Assembly (NCBI GenBank): GCA_013153795.1
Contig: JAADDV010000184.1
Coordinates: forward strand, 1 to 5,108
Reading direction: 5' to 3'
Length of the DNA stretch: 5,108 bases
Source: Aquificota bacterium
Lineage (GTDB): Bacteria; Aquificota; Aquificia; Aquificales; Hydrogenothermaceae
Of the stretch, positions 1-5,108 are shown in pieces. The notes under the pieces were generated by a model, which worked only from the letters and a program-made list of their open reading frames with translations, was not told the origin of the DNA and did no database searches. How positions within the stretch are numbered: position 1 is the stretch's first letter; the number at the start of each line of letters is the position of its first letter. Both the position numbers and the translations under genes were made by a program.

Positions 1-704
1 ATAATTACAGTTAAGATTAATAAGCTCCCAAGAAGAATTAGGTCTAAATTTTCATTTACAAACTTTCCAAAATCTAAGGTTATTTTTGATATAGATGGAA
101 GCTTTTCCAGCTCCTTTTCAGTAAAAATCTCCGAAAATTTAGGAAGGACAAAGCCAGATACAAAAAAGACTGTAAGTATAGCTACTATAAGTAAAAAGAT
201 AGGGTAAGCTACAGCTGATTTTATTTCCTTTTTTAGATTTTCTTTAAACTTTAAATCTTCTAAAATGTCTGAAAAAGCCGAATGAAGATTTCCTATTTCT
301 TCCCCAACAGAAATGATGTTTATATAAAATTCAGGTATTTGAAACTCTTTTTCTTGACCAGTTTCTTTTAAGGCCATAGAAAGGGTTTTACCTTCTTTTA
401 ACTTCCTTAAAACTGTTTCCCAAAATTCTGCTACAGAAACCTTTGAAGAGTTTTTTATAAGAATTGATATAGCTTTGTCTAACTGAACTCCAGAAGAAAT
501 AAGATAATCTAACTCCTCTATAGTTTCTGAAAAATCTTCATTAGTAAACTTACCTTTTTTCTGTTTCTTTTCTTCCTGCTTTATATTTGTTAATAAGATA
601 CCTTCTCTTTTAAGTTCTTTTACAAGTTCCTCATATGTTCCAAAAAACTTACCTGTTACTTTTTCTCCTGTTTTTGTAACCCCCTCGTATATAAAAAGGC
701 TCAT
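1..704 (-). CDS. gspF: Type II secretion inner-membrane platform protein GspF (PilC/GspF family), 3' end beyond window
   Basis: Polytopic inner-membrane platform protein of the type II secretion machine; in this family it connects the cytoplasmic ATPase GspE to pseudopilus assembly. The reading frame starts at an ATG (704-702) and is open to the window edge, giving 234 residues of a protein normally about 400 long, so the second half is missing. The first cytoplasmic helical domain lies at about residues 55-163 and contains the family signature SVGEEIGNL (132-140). It is followed by AVAYPIF and a first membrane segment (about 165-186) ending in the typical VLPKFSEIF. A second hydrophobic segment begins near residue 219 and is cut by the edge. 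The start codon overlaps the gspE stop as ATGA, and an AAGGG ribosome site sits 7 nt upstream inside gspE, so translation is probably coupled to gspE. PilC of a type IV pilus is the alternative name; the neighbouring GspG favours GspF. Confidence 0.93.
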   Translation of the reverse strand, partial: MSLFIYEGVTKTGEKVTGKFFGTYEELVKELKREGILLTNIKQEEKKQKKGKFTNEDFSETIEELDYLISSGVQLDKAISILIKNSSKVSVAEFWETVLRKLKEGKTLSMALKETGQEKEFQIPEFYINIISVGEEIGNLHSAFSDILEDLKFKENLKKEIKSAVAYPIFLLIVAILTVFFVSGFVLPKFSEIFTEKELEKLPSISKITLDFGKFVNENLDLILLGSLLILTVI

Positions 705-2410
705 GATGCAACCCTTATAACTTCTTCTATTGATGTTTTTCCTTCAAGAACTTTTAATACTCCATCTGTAAACATTGAACGATATCCAAGTTCCTCTATA
801 CGGTTAAAGTTTTTCTCTCTGTCAAACCTTTTTATAACCTCTTCATCAAAAGGAACAATTTCTGCAATAATGGTTCTTCCTTTATATCCTGTATAGTTAC
901 AGTGTTTACATCCTTCTGCTTTCTTAGGGGCATAGGTTACAAAAGGATATTTTTCTAAAAGTTCTTCCACTTTATAAGCTTTTTTAAATTCTTCAGGTAA
1001 AGAAACAGGCTGACTACAATAAGGACATAAAGTTCTAACAAGTCTCTGAGCCATTAAGCCAATAATAGAGGCTTTCAGGAGGAAAAACTCAACTCCCATA
1101 TCAAGAAGTCTTGATATAGAAGCTAAAGCACTGTTTGTGTGAAGAGTAGATAAAACTAAGTGACCTGTTAAAGATGCCTGAATAGCAATCTCTGCAGTTT
1201 CTAGGTCTCTTATCTCCCCAACCATTATAATATCAGGGTCTTGTCTTAAAATGCTTCTTAAAGCGTTTGCGAATGTGTAGCCTATATCTGGTTTTACATT
1301 TATCTGGTTTATTCCTTTAAACTCATATTCTACAGGATCTTCAACAGTTATTATCTTTACATCATCTGAGTTTAACTCTGAAAGAATAGAATAAAGGGTA
1401 GTTGTTTTACCAGAACCTGTAGGTCCTGTTGTTAGGAATATACCGTTAGGTTTTCTGACAATCTGCCTTATTAAATTTATATGATCTTCATAAAAACCAA
1501 GACTTTCTAAAGAATAATCTATATTTTCTTTTCCTAAAAGTCTTAAAACAAAACTTTCCCCAAACTGGGTTGGAACAGATGAAGCTCTTATATCTATCTC
1601 TTTTCCTGCAACCTTTACAGATATTCTACCATCTTGAGGCAGTCTGTTTTCTGCTATATTCATTCCTGATATAAGTTTTAGTCTTGTTATAACAGCCAGC
1701 TTCATATCCTGTGGTATTGTTTCAACCGTGTGAAGAATACCATCTACTCTAAAACGAACCTTCATAACATTTTTCAGTGCTTCGAAATGAATATCTGATG
1801 CATTTTCCTCAACTGCTTTTGAAAGAAGATTATTTACGAGCTTTATCACAGGTGCTTCTGAAGCAATTTCTTTAAGTTTGTCTATTTCTTCATCTATATC
1901 CAGAAGATTATCTTTTTCTGCTAATACATCTTCTAAATCTAGAAAAACAGCAAGCTGTTTAAGATTTTCCTCTTTTGAAAGGTAAACCTTTACTTGTTTT
2001 CCTGTTGTGTTTTCTATTAAGGAAAAAGCTTCAAGATTTAGAGGATTATTTGTAACTATATGGATAAAATCCTCGTCTTCTTTAAATGGATATATGTTGT
2101 TTTCTTTAAGTATTTTGTGGTCTACTCCTATATCTATAACTGTATATCCTTCTACTGATGGAATATACTCAAGTCCTAGCTGTTTTGCTAGAGCCTTTAG
2201 GAGTTTTTCTTCTGTAATAACTCCCATATTAAGAAGGATAGTTCCCAGCTTTCCTCCATAGTTTTTCTGAACTTCAAGAGCTTTTTCTATATCTTCTTTT
2301 GAGCAATACCCTTCTTCTAAAAAAATCTCCCCTATAAGCTTTTCTTCTATCTCAGTCTTAGTCCCAGACTGAGATGTCTGCATTTTCTCCTGTTCCACCT
2401 TCCTTACCAT
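701..2410 (-). CDS. gspE: Type II secretion assembly ATPase GspE
   Basis: Cytoplasmic hexameric ATPase that powers pseudopilus assembly, acting with GspF at the inner membrane. The 569 residues show an N-terminal MshEN/T2SSE_N domain (about 22-155) and a secretion-ATPase domain (about 185-565). Visible motifs are RVDG (221-224), Walker A GPTGSGKTT (329-337), the Asp box VEDPVEYEF (356-364), Walker B DIIMVGEIRD (393-402) and the His box GHLVLSTLHTN (416-426). The C-terminal zinc site has two CxxC pairs (C462/C465 and C501/C504). All ATPase motifs look intact and the length is normal for the family. The start is uncertain. ATG at 2410 has GGGAG only 3 nt upstream and overlaps gspG by 53 bp. Met10 (2383-2381) has AGGAG 3 nt upstream, plus AAGGTGG 11 nt upstream, and is about equally plausible. 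Residues before about 22 are not part of the conserved domain. PilB/MshE-type pilus ATPases are close relatives; the adjacent GspG supports GspE. Confidence 0.95.
   Translation of the reverse strand: MVRKVEQEKMQTSQSGTKTEIEEKLIGEIFLEEGYCSKEDIEKALEVQKNYGGKLGTILLNMGVITEEKLLKALAKQLGLEYIPSVEGYTVIDIGVDHKILKENNIYPFKEDEDFIHIVTNNPLNLEAFSLIENTTGKQVKVYLSKEENLKQLAVFLDLEDVLAEKDNLLDIDEEIDKLKEIASEAPVIKLVNNLLSKAVEENASDIHFEALKNVMKVRFRVDGILHTVETIPQDMKLAVITRLKLISGMNIAENRLPQDGRISVKVAGKEIDIRASSVPTQFGESFVLRLLGKENIDYSLESLGFYEDHINLIRQIVRKPNGIFLTTGPTGSGKTTTLYSILSELNSDDVKIITVEDPVEYEFKGINQINVKPDIGYTFANALRSILRQDPDIIMVGEIRDLETAEIAIQASLTGHLVLSTLHTNSALASISRLLDMGVEFFLLKASIIGLMAQRLVRTLCPYCSQPVSLPEEFKKAYKVEELLEKYPFVTYAPKKAEGCKHCNYTGYKGRTIIAEIVPFDEEVIKRFDREKNFNRIEELGYRSMFTDGVLKVLEGKTSIEEVIRVAS
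712..716 (-). promoter_or_regulatory. Ribosome binding site of gspF inside the gspE 3' end
   Basis: The minus strand reads AAGGG with a 7-nt spacer to the gspF ATG at 704. The site lies within the last codons of gspE, and the start overlaps the gspE stop as ATGA, an arrangement typical of translational coupling. Confidence 0.65.
2349..2375 (-). promoter_or_regulatory. Perfect 10-bp stem-loop across the gspG stop codon, inside gspE 5' coding region
   Basis: Positions 2349-2358 (ATCTCAGTCT) and 2366-2375 (AGACTGAGAT) are exact reverse complements separated by a 7-nt loop. In the minus-strand mRNA this would form a 10-bp hairpin that covers the gspG stop codon (2360-2358) and begins about 5 nt after the Met10 codon of gspE. 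No U-run follows, so it is not a classic intrinsic terminator. It could protect the 3' end of a processed gspG message or modulate gspE translation; both roles are inference. The structure is seen directly in the sequence. Confidence 0.6.
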
Positions 2411-2777
2411 CCGCTCCCAATGATTTTAATTCAAAAGGTTTTCCATTATCCCCCGGTGATTTATAAACATATGGGTTTCCCCAAGGGTCAGCTTTAACAG
2501 GTTTAGGAAGATACGGTCCATCCCACCCCTTTATATTCCCAGGGTCTTCCCATAAAACTTTTAATCCTTCAGCAGTTGTTGGATATCTTCCTACATCGAG
2601 TCTAAAAGCATCTAAAGCTGTTTCTATCATCTGAATTTGGGCTTTTGCAGCTTTTTGTTTTGAAGAACCTAGCTTACTGAAAAGCTTAGGTGCTACTAAA
2701 GATGCCAAAAGAGCAATAATAACCATAACAACTAAAAGTTCAATTAACGTAAAACCCCTCTCTCTTTTTTTATTCAT
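2358..2777 (-). CDS. gspG: Type II secretion major pseudopilin GspG
   Basis: Major pseudopilin that builds the periplasmic pseudopilus of the type II secretion machine. The 139-residue preprotein begins with a short basic leader, MNKKRERG, followed by FTLIELLVV. Prepilin peptidase should cut between Gly8 and Phe9, leaving Glu13 at mature position +5, the hallmark residue. The hydrophobic N-terminal helix spans about 9-29 and continues amphipathically to about 62. The C-terminal part carries family-typical blocks: GRYPTTAEGL (63-72), WDGPYL (85-90), DPWGNPY (97-103) and the Gly/Asp-rich loop with D123 and D134 that in GspG proteins holds calcium. The protein has no cysteine and no N-x-S/T sequon. 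The ATG at 2777 is supported by AGGAG with an 8-nt spacer. It lies first in a G-E-F order, and its 3' end overlaps gspE. GspH/I-type minor pseudopilins are excluded by the GspG-specific C-terminus. Confidence 0.96.
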   Translation of the reverse strand: MNKKRERGFTLIELLVVMVIIALLASLVAPKLFSKLGSSKQKAAKAQIQMIETALDAFRLDVGRYPTTAEGLKVLWEDPGNIKGWDGPYLPKPVKADPWGNPYVYKSPGDNGKPFELKSLGADGKEGGTGENADISVWD

Positions 2778-2838
2778 GTTATCTTCTCCTAAAAACCTAT
2801 TTGATATAACATGTTAATAACTTCTTAAAAAGTTTCAA
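2778..2838 (-). promoter_or_regulatory. Short intergenic region before gspG with possible weak promoter
   Basis: This gap between the oligosaccharyltransferase stop and gspG holds the gspG ribosome site and an AT-rich stretch. A TG followed one base later by TATATC (around 2803-2813 on the minus strand) could be an extended -10 element, with transcription starting about 20 nt before the gspG ATG. A ten-base palindrome TAACATGTTA (2807-2816) overlaps it. I see no convincing -35 box at the usual distance, so a separate gspG promoter is only possible; read-through from the glycosylation genes is equally compatible. Confidence 0.25.
2786..2790 (-). promoter_or_regulatory. Strong ribosome binding site of gspG
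   Basis: The minus strand reads AGGAG followed by 8 nt and the gspG ATG, the best-placed Shine-Dalgarno site in the window. It fixes the start that gives the short basic prepilin leader. The stronger site compared with gspE fits the high output expected for a major pseudopilin. Confidence 0.8.
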
Positions 2839-4845
2839 CTACTTTTTTACTTTATATAAAACTGAAAATGGAAAGTTATCATAAACAAGCTCAAAATTTT
2901 CTCTATCAAAGTTTCTTAGCAAATACATCTGTGTAAACATACTTCTTAAAGGCTGGTCATACATTAAAAATCCAAAAGCTCCATAATTTGAATTAACAAG
3001 AACTAAATTTAAACCTTTTTGATTATAAATTCCTTTTTTTATTTCTCCTTTAGAAGTTTTAAAATATATAGCTTTTAAAGGATAGTATTTATTTCCAGCT
3101 TTAACAATACCTTCTTTTAAATCTATTTTCCAAACTGAACACAAAATTTTTGTTCGAGATAAATTTTTACATCTACCAATGTATTGATACTGTTTTTCTA
3201 AACCATTTTGAAGCTTAAAATTCCACGTTCCTATTTTATTAATTCCATCAAATGCTGCCAAAGAGCGAATTGTAAAAAGCCAATATATAGGATTTTTTAC
3301 ATCTTTAATATACTTTCCTTTTAGGACATTTTCTTTTATTTTTTCAGGAGGAATACCTTTATTTAACTCTTCTTTTATGCCTTTTAATCCAACAGAAGCT
3401 ATTGACAAAATAGTGTTTTTAGCCAGATAAGGTTTATCTATAGAGTAAGAAAGAGCTATAAAATAAGTTTTAGGAGTAAATTGAGAACCAGGATCAACAA
3501 ATACTCCTCTGTTTCCATAATATTCAACCATATATCCTTCACTCCACCATGTCCATATCCATGCATTTTCTTCTGTTTTTTCTTTTAAAGAGAGGAAATC
3601 ACCTGCTAAAGGAGGAGGAAATTTAGGTTTTATTACAAAAGCAAAAGAGTATTTATTTGTATAAAGAAGTAATCCTAAAATTATTGCTGCTGATATCAAA
3701 GATAAGCCAAAATTAAGTTTGTTGTTTTCTTCGAGTGCTTTTTTCTCTTTAAATTTTTGAATAAGAAAATCAAAAATAGCTCCTATACCTATTCCTATAA
3801 AAGGAACTAGGTACATAGAAAATCTCATAGCTCCTATTAAAGGAATAAAACCTAAGACTAAGAAAGGTAAAAGTAGTATAAAGGGTTTCCATTTATTTAC
3901 TATTAATAGCAATAATCCAAAAAGACCTAAACCAAATAGAAATTCATTTCCAACTATTAATTTTCCTAGTCTAGAAAAGTCATAATGCTCCAGTTCTGTA
4001 ACCCACTGTTGTATGTTAGGAAAACCTCCTTGGACAGCTTTTTCTCCAGCAAGAAAAACATAAGACTGGATTTTATATATAGCATTTGAGATTCCTTTAA
4101 ATAAATTCATCGGATTTGCTAAAAGCAAAAATACTCCAATCCCTATTAAATCGTCTTTTGAAAATTTAAGTTTTCTTTCAATAGTAAGAAAAATTAAAAA
4201 AGAAATAACAATTGCTAATAAAAGGGAAGGTTGCTGATACCACCACATATATAAATTAGCTAAAATCCCAGCTAAAGAAATATAGAGATACTTTATATTT
4301 TTTCTCTCATAAGAAAATAAAAGCAAAAATAAAGCTATAGCAAAAGGAAAAAAAAGATTTAAGGAGTCTGTATCTAGTCTTCCTATAGATGTTCGAGGCA
4401 AATAAGCTAAAGAAATTACCGTTAATAAAGCTCCTGAAAAGCCTGCTAAAGGATAACCTATTCTTTTAAAAAAAAGCACCATAGGTATAACAAACAATAC
4501 AGATAAAATTGGAATTAACCATAAAGAAATATTTTCAATATAATCTCCTTGCAATTTAGAAATAAAACCTGATAAAACACTTAAAAGAGGGACAGGGTCC
4601 CAGTAAGGGAGAAAATCTGGGACATTTCTTAAAAAATCAGGCTCTCCTGGTTTATATTTTCCTGAAAAATATTCTTCTGCATATCTAGCAAAGAAAAATG
4701 AATCATTTCCTGTAAAAATAGCTCTATCTTTAAAAAAATAAAAGTGTTTATTTTTTAACCAAATCTTTAAATCATCAAATCTGACATATAAACCAATTAA
4801 AATAGGTATAAAAATAAACAAAAACATTTTAAATTTTGTAAGCAC
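2839..4845 (-). CDS. pglB: PglB/STT3-family oligosaccharyltransferase (protein N-glycosylation)
   Basis: Integral inner-membrane enzyme predicted to transfer a glycan from a polyprenyl-diphosphate lipid to asparagine of exported proteins. Its 668 residues start with about 13 membrane segments (to about 395), followed by a soluble C-terminal periplasmic domain (about 410-668). Family landmarks are visible: first-loop acidic motif GND (46-48), second motif GRLDTD (155-160) followed by LNLFFP, a TIxE-like glutamate in WVTE (281-284), GAMRFSMY with Arg341, and WTWWSEGY (431-438) at the site of the sequon-binding WWDYG motif. The C-terminus (MFTQMYLLRNFDRENFELV, 636-654) closely resembles Campylobacter PglB as I remember it. 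The motif change from Asp-Tyr to Ser-Glu is unusual. The start is GTG (4845-4843), with GGGAG 10 nt upstream; the in-frame ATG at 4827 (Met7) has a poorly placed ribosome site. It begins 27 bp after the dehydrogenase gene, so the two are probably co-transcribed. Family call strong; glycan and substrates unknown. Confidence 0.9.
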   Translation of the reverse strand: MLTKFKMFLFIFIPILIGLYVRFDDLKIWLKNKHFYFFKDRAIFTGNDSFFFARYAEEYFSGKYKPGEPDFLRNVPDFLPYWDPVPLLSVLSGFISKLQGDYIENISLWLIPILSVLFVIPMVLFFKRIGYPLAGFSGALLTVISLAYLPRTSIGRLDTDSLNLFFPFAIALFLLLFSYERKNIKYLYISLAGILANLYMWWYQQPSLLLAIVISFLIFLTIERKLKFSKDDLIGIGVFLLLANPMNLFKGISNAIYKIQSYVFLAGEKAVQGGFPNIQQWVTELEHYDFSRLGKLIVGNEFLFGLGLFGLLLLIVNKWKPFILLLPFLVLGFIPLIGAMRFSMYLVPFIGIGIGAIFDFLIQKFKEKKALEENNKLNFGLSLISAAIILGLLLYTNKYSFAFVIKPKFPPPLAGDFLSLKEKTEENAWIWTWWSEGYMVEYYGNRGVFVDPGSQFTPKTYFIALSYSIDKPYLAKNTILSIASVGLKGIKEELNKGIPPEKIKENVLKGKYIKDVKNPIYWLFTIRSLAAFDGINKIGTWNFKLQNGLEKQYQYIGRCKNLSRTKILCSVWKIDLKEGIVKAGNKYYPLKAIYFKTSKGEIKKGIYNQKGLNLVLVNSNYGAFGFLMYDQPLRSMFTQMYLLRNFDRENFELVYDNFPFSVLYKVKK

Positions 4846-4872
4846 TCTCCAATCTCTCCCTTCTTCATTTAG

Positions 4873-5108
4873 TTAAAGTCTCCAATAAATAAAATCTTCT
4901 TTTTGCGCTTTATCTTTATTATAAACACCTTTTATATCTATTAAAACAGGTTTACCTTGATTTTTCATTAAGTTTTTAAACACTTTAAAATCAAGCTCTT
5001 CAATAAAAAGTTTATGTTTAACTGCAACAACAATAGCATCATAAGGTTTATATTTTTGTATATCTTCTATAAGCTCTATACCATATTCCTCTTTTAATTG
5101 GTTTATAT
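4873..5108 (-). CDS. Nucleotide-sugar (UDP-glucose/GDP-mannose family) dehydrogenase, C-terminal fragment
   Basis: Only the last 77 residues lie in the window; the gene continues beyond position 5108 and ends at TAA (4875-4873). The fragment is the NAD-type C-terminal sugar-binding domain of the UDP-glucose/GDP-mannose dehydrogenase family. It contains YDAIVVAVKHKLF (22-34), PVLIDIKGVYNK (53-64) and the terminal YWRL. The sequence after the conserved DAIVVAVKH strand, the V-I-D-I-K-G strand and the WRL ending are common in WbpA/TviB-like enzymes, which oxidise UDP-N-acetylhexosamines to uronic acids. The fragment does not contain the catalytic cysteine or NAD site, so the exact substrate (UDP-Glc, UDP-GlcNAc, UDP-GalNAc or GDP-Man) cannot be decided. 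It lies 27 bp upstream of the oligosaccharyltransferase gene in the same direction, consistent with supplying an acidic sugar for the transferred glycan or for a surface polysaccharide. Confidence 0.82.
   Translation of the reverse strand, partial: INQLKEEYGIELIEDIQKYKPYDAIVVAVKHKLFIEELDFKVFKNLMKNQGKPVLIDIKGVYNKDKAQKEDFIYWRL

Noticed and set aside
2007..2261. Open reading frame of 84 codons on the plus strand
   Set aside because: It lies wholly antisense to the conserved N-terminal domain of gspE, has no recognisable domain, and its Ser/Phe/Ile-rich composition is what an antisense shadow of this coding sequence gives.
2827..2847. Possible terminator hairpin at the end of the oligosaccharyltransferase gene (7-bp arms, 7-nt loop)
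   Set aside because: The stem is almost entirely A-T with one G-C pair and overlaps the stop codon; no GC-rich core precedes a free U-run. It would be very weak, especially in a thermophile.
4797..4868. Small minus-strand reading frame of 23 codons starting at the ATG at 4868, overlapping the oligosaccharyltransferase start
   Set aside because: It is out of frame with the GTG start of the oligosaccharyltransferase gene, short, and has no recognisable features; the overlapping coding sequence is strongly supported.
4846..4886. Repeated 8-mer TCTCCAAT (4846-4853 and 4879-4886) around the dehydrogenase-oligosaccharyltransferase junction
   Set aside because: Both copies are purine-rich on the coding strand and one is part of the dehydrogenase C-terminal codons (TAT-TGG-AGA); the repeat is short and likely chance.

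Overview
This AT-rich window carries five genes, all on the minus strand. Transcription runs from high to low coordinates: the 3' end of a nucleotide-sugar dehydrogenase gene, a PglB/STT3-type oligosaccharyltransferase gene, then gspG, gspE and the 5' part of gspF of a type II secretion (or closely related type IV filament) machine. Both outer genes are cut by the window edges. Apart from a 60-bp gap before gspG and a 27-bp gap before the oligosaccharyltransferase gene, the window is fully coding.

The organism looks like a low-GC, probably thermophilic Gram-negative bacterium. Support comes from heavy AT content, very frequent ATA (Ile) and AGA (Arg) codons, Lys/Glu/Ile-rich proteins, and a type II secretion pseudopilin. 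An Aquificota member such as a Sulfurihydrogenibium or Persephonella relative fits best. A deep-branching Campylobacterota or Desulfobacterota member is an alternative, because PglB-type enzymes are common there. This assignment is inference from composition and protein style, not a database match.

Region 4873-5108 is the C-terminal part of a UDP-sugar 6-dehydrogenase that would make a uronic-acid sugar nucleotide. Region 2839-4845 is a 668-residue multi-membrane-span oligosaccharyltransferase that would move a lipid-linked glycan onto asparagine in exported proteins. The two genes are close enough to be co-transcribed, suggesting the end of a glycan-synthesis locus. After 60 bp come gspG (major pseudopilin), gspE (assembly ATPase) and gspF (inner-membrane platform). 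gspG and gspE overlap by 53 bp, and gspE and gspF overlap by 4 bp (ATGA), so the three are tightly coupled.

The most notable points are these: a perfect 10-bp inverted repeat straddling the gspG stop codon inside the start of gspE; an altered catalytic-site motif in the oligosaccharyltransferase (WWSEG instead of WWDYG); and tandem 24-residue MshEN-type repeats at the GspE N-terminus, in which the first repeat has lost its basic residue. No tRNA, rRNA, CRISPR array, insertion sequence or phage element was seen. The window looks like an ordinary secretion and glycosylation neighbourhood with a few unusual details, not a wholly new system.
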